DNA of 64,000 nt from Saxidomus purpurata (lineage: Eukaryota; Mollusca; Bivalvia; Venerida; Veneridae), in NCBI GenBank assembly GCA_022818135.1, contig JAFMSR010000010.1, positions 36,301,544 through 36,365,543 on the forward strand, read 5' to 3'. The notes beneath the pieces were generated by a model. The model did no database searches. It had not been told where the DNA came from and was given only the letters and a program-made list of their open reading frames with translations. Below, piece after piece: positions 1 to 13,887 of this stretch (within the stretch, counting starts at the first letter, position 1; every line of letters starts with the position of its first letter). The translations under genes were made by a program, and so were the position numbers.

Positions 1-3000
1 CAGATAGAGAAATCAGGAATGACTGAAATTCAGTCAGATGCAATTTCAATCATATTCGAATCGTCTTGGAGTAGATAGATAGATAGATAGATTTATTTCA
101 ACATAAAATGTACAATTTACATGGCAACTTATAATTAAAACATACAATAAAACAATAAACAAACATGTATGAATTAATATAGCCATGCCAATCAACATTA
201 TATGTTAAGGATAACACAAAAAAGAGCTAAAACAAACTCTTATTTCCATTGTGGTCCTTAAGATATAGTATTGTATGACATAGGAAGATACAATTTATCA
301 CAGTAAAAAATCACAGCAAAATGAGTACAGATTCATATAATTATGCTATGAATGTATGGTCAGTTAGTGACTGAATTCAGTCAATTTTTTGTGTGCACCA
401 AGTTGTTTAACTGATATTTTGTATAAGCAAGTACGTTCAAGCAAGTATCATTATCATGTATGCACTTAATGTGAAAAGTAATAAGATATTTAGTATCAAT
501 AACACGTCTTTGTTCTATATAACACAAAAATGATTGTTCATATAGGAAAACCCGTTAATTCTAACGAAATTATACATGGATATTGATATTTGAAAACAAA
601 TGTTGAAAATGGCATAGTTAAGGCACTATCAGAAAGGTGACTATTCTCATCAGAACGTGTTCATTATAGTCTTACTGGACCTGAAACATTCTTTGTTTAA
701 CGATAATTATAAAACTGTTAAAAACTGCTTAAATCACGCGTATAAAATATCAAACTCAACAATACGTATCTGGCATTGTCAAACAAAACAGCAATAAATA
801 AACTTACTTTCAGGTCCCTTTCTTTTTACTAAGTTTAAATTCAACTTCCTCTTGCTTTTACTCTTTATTATTCATGCTCGATAATTCAGCATTATCATGC
901 AACATCTACTCTTAGTTATTTTGTGCACAATAAAATGCTTAATATGTATTTAACATTCGATTCAAGAAACGCAATTTAGGTAACTTAAATGTATATTTAG
1001 ATTTTTAGATTAACTTAGTCATATTTGTCAAATGACCTGATTTTCCATTTGTGGTTACGTACTATTTTGCCCATGATTAGCAGTTTTAAAATTTAAATCT
1101 ATATTTAGATTTTTTAGGTTTAGATAAACACATATTTGTCAAATGACCTACTTTTGCATTTATGATACTATTTTGCTAATGCTTAACCTGTTAGTGCATA
1201 GTGGCTATTAGAATATATACTTGCTCCGAATAGACGACAAATACAACATCGGCTGATCACAATTCTTCTGTAAAAAAAACTATCTAAAGAAATAGGCTTG
1301 CCCAAAAAAGAAGTTCGAAGGATTGTCTATTGTACGATAACAAGTCTGAAAAGGGTGTTATTCCAAGATATCACAAGAGATGAATAAATGCAAAGCGTTA
1401 TCTTTTACGCGGATATTTATTTAACGGCATGCGATACCATATTACGTCATCTGACGGTTATCGGTTCCCGTGTTGTTTATGACATACTATAACATAATCT
1501 TTTTTACTCTTTGTATATAGAGACAAAATCGGAGTTATGTTAGAATAGTAAATAAACAACAGTAAACATCTTTGTCTAAAGAGCATAGAATACCATAATA
1601 AGAAGGAAAGTACAAAGTTCAAAAAGTAGCTAAACGAATGTACATCATATAGTTTCACAATAATTGCGCTTTCAACATGAACTTCTATATTAAACGAAGC
1701 CCCTCGTACATTTGTTTAACCATTACCATAACTATCAGCTATTTAATACTAGATCTACGCCCCCTTCCCACCCCACCGAAAACACACAACAATAAATCCC
1801 CCCCCCCAAACAAAAAACAACAAAAAAACAATATAAACAACACCCAATTATTTTCATCACAAAAACACTTTTACTTTTTATATCTTAATCGGTTGAAAAC
1901 AAATCAATGATAAAAAATCCTAACACTAAAAGTGGGTCGATAATAAAGAAGTGGTATTCAATTTAACGCTTCATGATCAACATTTCAACCACCCATTTAT
2001 GTATCAATTTACACACATTTGTCACAAAACAAGCCTCTTCTGCGTATATTGAAGTGATAGCATGTTACTGTCAAATGTCAAACTGAAATAAATGTTTTTT
2101 ATTTACATTGCGTATACTTGAGATACAAACGGTGACTGAGTTAAAACGTCTAAATTCAAACTAAGCAATTTCTCTCTGACCGTACAAGTTATAGATAGAG
2201 TACTTTTTGCGAGAATAATTACATGAAACTGCCGAGATATGACGTACTTATTAAAATCAATCTGACTAAAGTACACGATCTTCTCAAATCGTAGCGTTTT
2301 TGAGGAGATGATTTTAATTAGATTGTTATTCGAGTCAACAGTACTCTTTCTATTTTGTATTGTGGAACATTTGGTCTGGTGCTATTGTAACTGTTTTCCC
2401 ATGTTCTCTAATGTAGATAGATAACAGTTATGCTCCGCCCACATACACAGTGAAATTTATCCGAAATACTGTACATTGTTTTGCTACAGATATATGCAGT
2501 AGCCATAATACAAGAAAAATAAACCATAAGTTGTACAAACATTTAAACACTTCATGCAATTTTTATTTTAATGCAATATGTGGTTTAAGTGATTGATTTG
2601 CATTGAATATATTTATAAACCAATGCAATACAGATAAAATTATTTTACATTAGATATAACACACTGATGTGCGATGATTTTGGTTTGAATATAAAATCTT
2701 TATGAAATATGAATAGGGTTGTGAGTTTCGTTTAAATATTAGTTAACTTATTGAATGTTTGCAATAACTTTATTACTGGGCTGTTTTTATCTGTGTTACT
2801 GAAAAACATTCATATTTATCAAAACTTTTTCGAAATAAGTTACAAAAATCACCGACATGAAAGAAATTTTATTTCATCTTTACGTAAAAATAAAGTTTTC
2901 ATCAAGTTTTAACGCTTAAATACTCACGTTTATAATCTTATCCGTATTGTCACAGTGTACAATTCTGAGCTCGTACACGTCATAATGTATTTGTATTAAT

Positions 3001-3370
3001 ACGCTATTCATAATTAATGGGTTTTAGTACTATTAAGTACAAATAATTTTGTGTCGTTTTGGGATTTTTGTTGATGATAACTTTTTTCCTCCTTTGTAAG
3101 CTTTTTCTGAAAGCTAAGGTATAAAATAAAATGACTGTGCTTTACTTATGGGTTTCATCGCTGTCACTCGTCGCGTAAAGACTTTTTCCCGCGAGAATAC
3201 GGATAAACACAACTCGAGCAATACAACCATCAGGACAGCACAATAATGCAATGTTTTTATTGAAATAATATAATAGATTGGATCTTGGGAGTAAAACAAT
3301 TTTGGCGTCATTAGGGCTGAACACCTTAGGTGAGAAAATTGATATATAAAATTCATCAAACAACCTTTAG
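1..3370. other. AT-rich intergenic DNA, no gene seen
   Basis: Only short shadow ORFs are present. Positions 72-93 hold a TAGA tetranucleotide run. A segment of about 65 bp near 1010-1075 recurs in diverged form near 1120-1185 (shared core TATTTGTCAAATGACCT). A C homopolymer lies near 1798-1808. I see no splice-bounded coding exon on either strand. Confidence 0.6.
72..93. repeat. TAGA microsatellite
   Basis: Direct tandem TAGA units, about five copies, read from the sequence. Confidence 0.9.
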
Positions 3371-3376
3371 CTTTTA

Positions 3377-4290
3377 TTAGCTCACCTGGCACTTTGTGCA
3401 ATGGTGGGCTTTTATAATTGATGATTGTCCGTCGTACGTCCGTCCAACCGTTAACATTTTGCTTCACACGACATATCCTCTGATACAACTGGGCCAGTGT
3501 TGATGAAACTTGGCAGGGATGTTTCTTTAATGAAGCTCTACCAAAATTGTTCAATGAATTACTTTCCAGGCAAAACTCTTGTTGCTATGGCAACAAAAAG
3601 GAAATACTTTAAAACATCTCCTTTTCTGAAACCATAAGGCCTAGAGCTTAGATATTTAGCATGTAGAATTGCCTGCCTTGTAGAGCGCTGCCAAAATTTA
3701 ACAAATTATGACCCCTGTGTCAAAATTGATCCCGCCCGGGATGTCAGGCTAATTAAGGAAAAGATTTAAAAATCTACTTCTCTGAAACAGCAAGGTGTAA
3801 ACCTTATATATTAGGCTTGTAGCATTGCCTAGTGGACCTTTACCAAAATTGTCCCGAGCGCCACTTGATATTTCATTTGTTTCTATACGAAAAACTTTTT
3901 CTCCAAAACCACAGGGCCTATAGCAAAGTGTTTAGAATACAGCATTGCCAAGTGGACCTCTACTAAATTTGTTCAAATCATGCCTCTGGTGTCAATATAA
4001 ACCCTGCCCATGGGGTCACTTGTTTTACATAAAGATATATTGGAAAACCTTTGAAATTATCCTTTACGAAACCATAAGGGGTAGAGCTTAGATATTTAGT
4101 GTGTAGCAGTGTCTAATGGACCTCTCTAAAGTTTGCACTTCAAACTTGACATAAAAATTGACCCTGCTCGGGGGTTACTTGGTAAAGAAAATACTTTAAT
4201 TATCATGTCCGCTGAACTACAAACCCTAGAGCTTAGATATTTGATGCACTGGTACTGAGCGATATAGGGCCCAACGGCCCTCTTGTTTTT
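3377..4290 (+). mobile_element. Family A dispersed element, copy 1 (Helentron-like, non-autonomous)
   Basis: It begins TTAGCTCACCTGGCAC and ends with a GGGCCcaacGGCCC hairpin followed by TCTTGTT. The interior consists of diverged copies of a core unit with recurring phrases such as GAGCTTAGATATTT, CATTGCCTAGTGGACCTC and CACTTG. The same termini and core recur at 4567, 32244, 45324, 54299 and 56020, which shows an interspersed family. No long ORF is present, so it is non-autonomous. The Helentron-like assignment rests on terminal architecture only. Confidence 0.65.
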
Positions 4291-4566
4291 CTATTGGCAT
4301 TGCTATCTTCTTACTTTGCTTTTTAGTTTTGGATTCGGAAACTAGTCATTGACCTTTAATTACATGGTTTTGTACATAATGAACAGAAAGAAAAAACGAA
4401 TACTTTTTACGAATGTTAACTTCAGTTAATTGACATAATAGATTATGATAAGTTTGAAAAACTAACTAAATGCTGATATAAAAGTGATCGTTAAGATAAT
4501 TCGTTCCTACATTAGTAAAATTTGTCCATATAATATGAAACCCAGACATAAATAACAGGAATGGAT

Positions 4567-5514
4567 GAACACGTGCTCATGGTGAGCTATTATGATCACC
4601 CTGTATCCGTCGTTAATGGTCCATCGTACATCGTCGTCAACAATTCCATTCAACATCTCTTCCAAAACTACTTGGCCGCATTTAACCAAACTTCACAAGA
4701 ATATACGTTGCATGGTCCTTTATCAAAGAATTACTTTCCATGCAGAACTCTGGTTGCAATGGTAGCTAAAAGTAAAAATTCGAACCGCTTGGCATAGAGC
4801 TTAGATATTTGGCGTGTAGCATTGTCTAGCATTGTGAAGTTGTCTTCTACAAAAAAATTCAAATCAGAACCATGGGGTTAAAATTTGTCCCGCCCTGGGT
4901 GTCATTTGTTTTACATATACTTATGTGATAACTTAGAAAAATCTTCTTGTCTAAAACCACAATGCAAAGAGCTTAGATATTTATTTGTAGCACTGCCTAG
5001 TTGACCTCTACAAAGATTTTCAAACCATGTCCCCCTAGGGGTTACTTGTTTCACATATACTTACAGAGGAAAAAAACTTTAAACATCCTCTTGCCTGAAA
5101 CCACAAGGCCTGCTATCTTTTACTAAGAGTTACATATAGTAAAGTATACATTGTATAGTGGTCCACTACCAACGTTTATTCAGATCATCTCCTGGTGATT
5201 TTGCCACACCTAGCTACGCCCTGTGACCTTGACCATGACCTTTTCACCTACTTCATTGTTCTATGAAGTGGCCACAAAGAAATTTGTACCACATGTACAG
5301 ATTTCAAACATATTACATTATTTATCTTGTATGACCTTGACCCTGACTTTTTGGCCTACTGTCTTGTTTTTTAAACTATGGAAATGAACTCTGGGCAATT
5401 TATACAGTATTGTTAGTTTATTACAATACTTGAATGACCTTTTGCTGACCTTTTGTCCTAATTTTTGTCTTTTTCTAGGTGAGCGAGATAGGGCAGTCGT
5501 GAAACTCTTGTGAC
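4567..5514 (+). mobile_element. Family A dispersed element, copy 2
   Basis: The left end has the GTGCTCATGGTGAGCTATT motif, and the same internal core as copy 1 follows. The right end near 5476-5514 is a decayed form of the family terminus (AGGTGAGCGAGATAGGGC, then CTCTTGTG). The short ORF across its left part is repeat sequence, not a gene. Confidence 0.6.
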
Positions 5515-8439
5515 AATAATGCGATTTCTTTATAACAAATGTAAACAAAATAAAAGCATTTAATGCAGCGCTGCAAATATGAATATTCAGATTTTATGAA
5601 AAGAAATTTAGTTGAAACAGGAATATAATAGAAACAAGTTATCGGAAGATGGAACAGTATTAAACGGCAAACTCCAAGGAGTAATGCAAGGGCATATCCC
5701 TGCGTTGCAGTCAAAAAATAAAAAAATGATTCGGAATTGGACGGTTCAGATTGGGATATTTGTCTCCAGATTGGTCAATAGTTGTTTGAATCTGTTTTGG
5801 ACTTGATCTTTATATAGAATTTCAATTTTCAAATGACGTATTGCAAAAGCTAATACATTTTTTTCTATTTTTATTGAAATATAAATATCATTTATAGAAA
5901 AATCATGTATAAGTAATTTATGTGTATTACCTCATGTAGCAGCTGCAAATAGTTACTCCTATCGGGATTAATTAATTATGTGTTGTACTCTTTCTCGATA
6001 TAATGATTTACTTTTAAGAGTACATTTGCACGTTTTTTCTATGAAATATATTAGTAAGTGATAAACAGTTTTACCTCACATTATAATTAACACATTGCCT
6101 TTGAATATATGAAAAAAAGCAGACTAAAATGAATCTGTGAACAAAAGTTAGAAGACCGAACCATTTAATGTTGCTATTCGTTGTATCAAAACCAAATGAT
6201 ATTTGACGAGTTCTAAATCATACAATAAAATGAGTTTTATATAGGCGTTTTCAACCTGGTCACTGATAAGGCACTTCTTGAAAAACTGCAAAACAAAGTG
6301 ATTGATAAAATAACAATACAAATGTATAAGGTATTATTAAAATAGAAATGAAAACATGCTTCTGTTTAAACAAATCGTTATGTACATGTATATTTTACAA
6401 AAGACAAATAATACAATCAGCATATGGCCATTCTTTATTTGACATTGCAAATAATTTCAACATAAAATAACATTCATTTACTAATAATAAATCATTAGAC
6501 AATCACTAAACAGATTGTTACTTTTATCACAGTCAATACTTGTTACAATGTACGTGTACAATAATATACAAAATATATCAGTATTTATTACTACTAAGTA
6601 AACAAGATCAAAGTTACATCACCATAATTGTTAATTCCCGCTTAAAAATGACATTAAAGGTTATATTAGTAAGACACTTAAACATACAAAAATGCGTTAA
6701 GAAATCTAATTTCAGCCTAGATCAAATTAAGGATGAGCTGATTAACAATGACAACCTAAACCTAATTCAAATCACATAGATTTATCAACTAAAATAAAAG
6801 AGATAATTTCTGCATTTAAAACACATAATCTAGTGTAAACCTCACCAAAGCCATCATTCGTCACATAATGTAAAAAAAATATACATACACAATCCACTCT
6901 TTTGAGTCTGATTATATTTCAGACTAATTGTCATTATCAGTAAACTATTCTACCTCTGGCCATTACAAGGTAATGACAAGAAGTATGACAAAGACTATAG
7001 TAAAATAACAATATGCTAACCATGTAAAGTATACGACAACATTACAATTTACGAAACAATCAAACATTTTTAAATTGTTTAATGTAACTCGGGTTTTTTT
7101 AATCTTGCTATATTGCACAAATATATTTTTATTCGTACACGACACTAAACCATTTAAACATATTCGCTGCATTTACTACAACCCATCATATGTGTGTACG
7201 GAACAATTAGGGGGCATTCAAATCTTATGTAAATTATCGACATAGGAATTCTAAATTAAACTCCAGGTGACATCTCTGCATATCACGAACATTTTTGGTA
7301 AGAAACAGGTGCTCATCCTGGAATTAAAAGGAAGAACTAAACTAAATAAAATAATAACGGCGACATGATAAAACCTTGTCTAAGATCACAAGATATTTTG
7401 AACCAAATTAACACACATACACAAATAGTAATGTACATTATCGATAGATAAAATCGATTTTGACGAGTATCAAAATCAAATCGTGAATCGCTAACAAATC
7501 AAATTTATCAAAGGAATTCGTCACATTTTCTGAGCCTGTAGCATTACTGACTGCTAGATAATAACAAATATGAAAAATATTGGCCAACAACTATTCTTAG
7601 AAAGATCATCAAAAGAACCAGAAGGCTTTTTCATGTGGCAAATAGTAGCATATGGTAATAAGATAACAGTATTAGTCTTTATAAATTGGTTTAACCACAG
7701 TATACCGTCGTCATCTCCCTCTCATACTGAATTACTAAATTCTTGTAACAAGAAATCCGACTTCTCCTCAGGCTGACCGGACCCTGCATCTCCCCCATTA
7801 TCGTTGTGAGTGACAGAACGGTTGTCAAGTAGTGAAAAGACACTGGTTAAGATATCCCGTCTTTGAGCTCAGGGCGACTTGACTTCTACATCTCGTCCGT
7901 TTATGGTCCTCACCTGTGCACATGCGGCTACGTTTATTGTCGACTCTCTCGTCTAGAAGTTGAGTTGCTTCTTTACGAGTCGTCGCTCGAGTGACCACTC
8001 TAACCCTGTCATGGAGCGAAGGAAAAGACATATGCATGGACGCAAGTATCTAATTGCGTATAAGTTGCTCAACGATTGCATTATTATCGAAAAGGATGCA
8101 AGCGTGGGCGGCAACAACTCTACTGAATTTGATTCAGCGACATGTGCATTATACAATACATTGCCTTTCTTGTCTTTCTATTCCTCTAAATATACCAAAT
8201 TCAATCTCTAATCAATATAAACCCAGTTCCAAACAAGAAAACTATTTTCAAAGCGAATCTTTTCCAATTTTATCTTTTAGTGCCAGACTTATGCTATAAG
8301 TCTTCTGAAATGGTCTCATTTAGAACTAATATGTTGTGATCTATGCAAGTCTTAAATTAACTTAATCATCTACGATTTTTTAATACATTGTACACAGAAG
8401 AAATGTTCATAGCACAGTTACACCATGATATTATCACAG
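5515..8439. other. Mostly gene-free; the right end may be IAP 3' UTR
   Basis: From 5515 to about 7700 it is AT-rich with no supported exon. Positions 7740-8170 are visibly richer in GC. Short overlapping ORFs occur there on both strands, but none has a recognisable motif or a clean splice frame. Because the IAP stop codon is at 8440 on the minus strand, some of this stretch may be its 3' UTR. A minus-strand ATTAAA at 8384-8379, about 56 bases past the stop, is a possible poly(A) signal. Confidence 0.4.
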
Positions 8440-8630
8440 TTACGCCATGTAAGTGCGGATTTTCTCTCTAATTTGCCTGTTACACACAGTACAAAAGTCT
8501 AAAGGTTCTGCGCAGGTCATACATAGTTTATGATGCGTACATGGTAAAAACAAAGCATTTATATTATTTTTACCACAAATCATACAAAAAACGAAACTCT
8601 TTAGTCTTTGATTTTCTGCAGTAGGTGATT
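8440..8630 (-). CDS. Last IAP exon: C-terminal RING finger
   Basis: The acceptor is TTTTTGTTTCAG. The exon encodes the end of the linker and a C3HC4-type RING. Visible ligands are CMIC, the Cys-Thr-His-His segment, then LCMTC and CTVC. It stops at the tail REKIRTYMA, close to the invariant C-terminus of IAP RINGs, which by family knowledge helps RING dimerisation and E2 contact. Confidence 0.88.
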
Positions 8631-11600
8631 CTGAAACAAAAAGTATATGTTTCATTTAAAGTTTTCGTTAGGCTTTATATTATGGTATATATTATGTGAC
8701 TTGCCTCGTACAATATGAGTGTGCAGACATTCCTAAAGAATTTGTGTTAAAGCTTTTTTGAATTTATAGAAATAATAGTACTTTCCATAATCAAATTCTA
8801 ATTTAAAAACGAATAGATCTTTCTGTAAACGAAATTCTATTTTAAAATGCATGTAGGTGGTTGATATATCAGCAACTATAACTCTATTTTTTTGCTCACT
8901 GGTATGGTAGTGTTAAGATACTGTAAGTCATGGAAAAGCACAATACTCTTTTTCTAAAATTGTAATTGATACATTTAAATATTTAGGGATTGTTTGGATT
9001 TTTTAAAATCTGAGGTAATTCAAGACCTTTTTTCCAGTAAGCAACGATTCGTTATACTTGCTGCTTTCTTTAAATCATACAAATAATTCTTCCTGTAAAT
9101 GATGTAACGTACGTTTAAAACAGATTGTATATAATACTTGATAGCAACAATTACCGTTTCGGTTAGAACTGAGAGATCCGTTAATCTGTTTTCTTTCCCT
9201 TATTACATCTATCACATCGATAATTTCTTCCAGAGAGGGGTTTCCGTTTCCTGTGTATATAAAAACAAGTATTTATCATTATAACCTGTATATATATCCA
9301 TAAAATGATTATGCAATATTATCGCAAAAATGTAAAAATGTATTGTTTGTAATATGAGATACAACCTCTTTCTCGAAGCTCTTTTACTGATTCTTTCAGT
9401 TCTTCTTCCTTGTAACCCATTTCAAGACAAACATCTTTATGTTGTGCTGCAATGTGCTCAATTTCAGAGTCTCTTACTTGTAACCGTTCCATTTCGACTG
9501 CTAGATGATCTGCACCGCCGCTCGCTTCGTAACCCTGTGCAGTATAATAAACATTATCATTTTCATGAAAAAACTGATTACATATACTGTATCAATGATT
9601 GGCTCTAAGCGGCGAAATGGGTCGTCAATTGTACCAGGAAACGTTCTTAATATGTTTATTTAAAATATTTTTAAACTTGTTATTAAAGAAATGAAGAGTG
9701 CAATAATTGCGTTTACTAAAACAAAAGTGCGTAATATGCTGCTTAAGAAAAAGACAAATACGATAGTAAAACATACATTACCTCGTCTTTAGAGCACATA
9801 TAACTCAATGGTCATGAATCTCTAAAATCAGACTTTGATCGGCAAAACTTCTAAATCTAAGAAAGTTTAATACCAATAAACACAAACAAACAGACCAAAA
9901 TAAGATTGTACTCTCAGAAATACAGAGTTGTAAATACAGCATAAACGTTTAACAAGGACAAACTTAATGAAAGTGTAAACGTTATATATCTTTTATTACT
10001 CAATTAATAAGGGTTTTAATTCACTTCAGCAGAAAATTTATATGCTGTCGAACGGAAATTAGACAACTTACTTCGGTTTCAACGGATGCCTGCACAAGAG
10101 CTATAAATTGTTCTCCCTTTTGTTCTATAGCGTACGGGCAAGCCGGGAACCATCGACAATGTTCTGTCCACGGATTATCGTCGGGATCCCAACGTCGTAA
10201 GCCACCGTCGCATGCGAAACAACGAACATGGTCTTCAACACCTACGAGATTTATGTAGCCATGCAATGGTACAATTTTACAGTCAAGTTATTTCAAATTA
10301 AAAAAAAATCCCATAGTGTTCCGATATTTAAGATAGAAAATAATGTTTACGTATGCTTTATTGCACAAACAAACCCCTTCTAAATGATATTGCGAATAAA
10401 CAGATGCCATCTTACTTTAGAAAAATATAAGGCATCTCTCCAAAGTAAGATGTTTTAGTCATTCTCAATTATAAAAAGTTGTTATCAAGCTTAAAAGATA
10501 ACAAATAAAAACGTGATTATTGCTTCATGTGTCGTCATATATTTTAGGTTTCGACCTGTATAGTATAGACCAGCATCGGCTAATTGTTCTGGCCTCTGCA
10601 TTATCTGTGATGGCCAGTTCCTAAATGTTGAAATACGAGCCTGTACTGTTTGATATTCAGGGTGGCGGTAGTTTGACCTTCCTGATGAACTATTTTGTCG
10701 TTCTTCGGTAAAGGAAAAGATATGCACAATTTTAAATGTATTTGTGTATCAATACTCATTGTCGGCAGTTTTAAATAGAAGTCTAATAAATTTCATTAGA
10801 AATCTACTCTAATCTTAAAACATTTTGAGTGAGATCTTAATAGTAAAATCAATCGATTGATTTCATTAAGAAACTTTAAGAATTCAATATTCAACTTAAT
10901 ACCTGAGTAAGATTAGCATACTTGTAGACGTAACTAAGGTTGTGTCAAAATGATTTTTTAATATGACTATAGTCTATAAATATGAAAAATTTGGTATTCT
11001 CTCTGAACAAATTTTATATGCGGTTCTGCTTTTTGGGGGTTATGTCCGTTAGCGCTTAACCAAGTATAGTGGCGAGCTTCTTTCATGAACTTTATAAATC
11101 AAAAGCTGCCTAACTATATCTATTTGCAGAGCTTGGCAATAACGTTAAGGCGAAATCGATTTGAATGGCCCACGTTGTACAATACTATATCGCTATTACG
11201 TTATATAAATGTGTCATATGTTGCACATCTTTCTTTAAGAGATTTCATTTTTTTCACGACATTTTTCAAAATGTACCTAATTGTAGGGTTATAAGGTTAC
11301 AGAGAGAAGCAAGATCTAATCAATATTATACATAAACGAAAGTTGTCTTCAAAAGTCATTTCTTTCATCTTGTCGCGTACATATCACTCATTAAGCATTA
11401 CCAATTGGATGCTTTTAAAAGCAGCAAACTTGTTACGTATATTATTTGCTGTTATGATTTATTCATTTCTGATATACTAGTTGTTGAGGCCTTTGTACAA
11501 ATTCTCTTATTATAAAGAAAATGAAACTAAAGAAATGAAAAGAAATATGTTGGATTTACCATGCCATTGACGTTGACGATTGTATTCCGGATCTGTGGTT

Positions 11601-13627
11601 TGCAAATGTCTCTGTAAGAAGTGATAGAATAGAATTTAACTAGTTTTTCAATATGCATTAAAGATACTATCTGTTACCTAAATTTCTCATTTGCGTAAGT
11701 GTAAGTTATATTTGTCTGCTCTTGATAAGAAAAGAATAAGATTTTAAAAGTATCGAGTGTATATTCATACTTATAGCAAGTACGTAATTAATATCAATAA
11801 AGTTTGCTTTATACAAAATAGTAGGTGCATGTAACTGTATGTACTTTGTACATTGCCAATCCTTCTTCGCCAAGTAATTCAAAAAGGAATGGACACTGTT
11901 CAGAATGTCTGACATGCTCCAATAATGGATCATCGTCGGGTGAAAAATCCTTCAATCCTATACCACACTGGAAACAACGGACAAGGTCTCCATTTTCTGA
12001 ATATAGAAGGAACAATAATACTTATTTATTATCGTAACAGTTTGGAGAAGCTTTCATTTCATTTAAAACCAAATGACGAACACAGTAATTGATAAAATAT
12101 AGCGATCACTTTTATTCGATTTTATTACATTTGAAACATTTATTAACAAGAGCCAACATAATATGGATCGACAAAAAATAGCATTGGTCCAATTTGGTTG
12201 AAGTAATATTCTCCCACTGCTTAGATCATATCTCTCCTATTTATATGTAATATGTATCTAGCTCTTAATGCTTACGCTTAAAGGATTTAAGGCACTCACC
12301 TTGGCTTATATGACATATGGTTTCCATTATTATAGGGAAACTATGTTTTCTCACTCTTATGCAAATGTTTAAAAAGACGTTGTAGTTTAAATATTTATAA
12401 AAGCTTGTTTTTGCTTTGTAACGACACACAGCGAAGGGAAGTAGCTCTTGTATATCAAGTAGACTGGTACCGTAAACAAAACTAATAGTTTTACAAAGGT
12501 TTGCAAAGCTGTTATGAAGCGTATTCAAAACAAAAACGACTTGACGTAGGCGATGAAACTGAAGGCTTACTCGTAAAGAAAAATCCTGCCTGACTTAGTA
12601 TACTGGAATCTAGGCTGATATGTGGCCATCCGGCAGAAAATGATATCACCCTGTCCGCATAGTCAGAATGGTTTGGATACCGGGGAGGAATCCGGGGACG
12701 GCTATGTGCTCGCTGGACAGATGCAGATTCTGCATAGCTAGTAACACTTGAATTCGATGTATGATTGAAACCAGGCAGCGGACTGAATCCGTATGTAATA
12801 CGGTTGTTTGATACAATTGACTGGTTTTCAGTCACTACTCGCTCACTATGGCTTTGGTCATTGTTTCTCTGATCCTCTGAAACCTGCACTGGATAACTAA
12901 AATGTTCTTCATATGGATTTGTTATCACTATCCTTTTCTTTGGAATAGGTGAAGGTAACCGTGGTAACGGCTGTAACTGTGATCTTGATTGTTCAGAAAT
13001 CGTCTTCTCAATACAAAGTTTTATCTTCTTCTTTGAAACCATAAGTGAAATGATATCTGAATCTGCTGTGTTCTTTTCATTGTTATCTTTCTTCATTCCT
13101 TCCACGTGCACCTCTTCTACAGTATTTTGTTTTATTTTGTATAAATCCTTAAGCTTTACACGAACTTTTGACTTATAAGAACAGCTATTGACGCTTTCAT
13201 TTTTCAGTTGTTGAAATGGTGAGTGAGAAGTTGAAGTTTTTGGTAAGATCATGACATTTCCCGTTTTGTTTCGATAAAGAAGGAACGTTTTGTGATTAGC
13301 ATACACTTCATGAAGCATTGAAAATTCCTTCTGATTCCTGTATGCCATATTTTGTATGTCATATAAGAGGTCAGACATGTACACGTGAATCCTCCCGTTG
13401 TCAAATACAATAACGCCTTCTTTAAAGCTATCTACTACCACTCCAATAGATAAAGCAATACTTTGTGGATCATCGTCAACAGTGATTGCATCTATTTCTA
13501 TGCTGTGAACATTTTCTCTGTAATTATCATTTGACTTGATATCAGTGTACGTATTTAAGTGCCTTTCTTTGTCTTTTGTTTTGACTTGTGTTCTTCTAAC
13601 AACGGCGTTTTTGTTCTGTCGAATCAT
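8440..13627 (-). CDS. Inhibitor-of-apoptosis protein: long novel N-terminus, two BIRs, UBA-like, RING
   Basis: Eight exons join in phase: 13627-12571, 11996-11845, 11611-11560, 10702-10556, 10241-10072, 9534-9366, 9250-9155 and 8630-8440. They encode 677 residues. An in-frame TAG 15 bases upstream supports the ATG at 13627. Residues 1-310 match no domain I know. BIR1 (about 314-390) has CFQC, H380 and C387. BIR2 (about 432-506) has CFAC, H497 and C504. Both keep the C-x2-C-x16-H-x6-C zinc site. Residues 535-605 resemble the IAP UBA ([12 protein letters not shown]). The RING begins CMIC at 630 and ends in the family's [13 protein letters not shown] tail. By family knowledge such proteins are E3 ubiquitin ligases that restrain caspases or act in NF-kB signalling. 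BIR2 keeps both groove tryptophans; BIR1 has Phe and His there. The fourth exon could instead start at 10681 (7 residues shorter). Confidence 0.88.
12571..13627 (-). CDS. First coding exon of the IAP gene (unusual N-terminal region)
   Basis: This one exon encodes 352 residues. The first 310 are unlike the short N-termini usual before the first BIR. Residues about 40-130 look folded: alternating hydrophobic strands around [20 protein letters not shown] and HKTFLLYRN. Residues 130-310 are rich in Ser, Lys, Asn and Pro and probably disordered, with basic clusters such as SKKKIKL and PKKRIVI. The exon ends inside BIR1 (VISFSAGWP, then AGFFFT). Its donor splits a codon after base 1, and exon 2 completes it as Lys-Asn-Gly-Asp-Leu-Val-Arg-Cys, a normal BIR continuation. 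I do not recognise the N-terminal domain. Confidence 0.85.
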
Positions 13628-13887
13628 TTGACTGGTATTCTATTCAATGGTTAGTTATTTGTTCAATTTTCCAAAAGGTCTATTATAAAATGCCCAGCAT
13701 GTGAACGGTCTTCCTGATAATTGATCCTAGTAGCATCCTCGAAACAATTTCGATAATTGTATTGGTGACATTTTCTTCCTTTTCTTTCGTTTCCTCATTG
13801 GACCATGTTCTGAAGAAGCTTTGGCTTGCAATCTATCAAAAGTTGCTATATATGTTTTATATATTTTAACCAGTATTTACTATTACG
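13628..13887. other. IAP upstream flank up to a scaffold gap
   Basis: 260 bases lie between the IAP start codon and the first N run. They should hold 5' UTR and possibly promoter or an untranslated exon boundary. I see no clear TATA box or second coding exon. Confidence 0.4.

Noticed and set aside
4561..4797. 78-codon ORF
   Set aside because: Lies wholly in a family A element; similar sequence at other copies is not open.
7825..8211. Overlapping ORFs in the GC-richer patch
   Set aside because: No domain recognised, several frames equally open, and position suggests IAP 3' UTR or flank.
8440..13627. Viral or baculovirus-type IAP insertion
   Set aside because: Eight phased exons with GT-AG introns and a UBA plus RING layout match animal genes.
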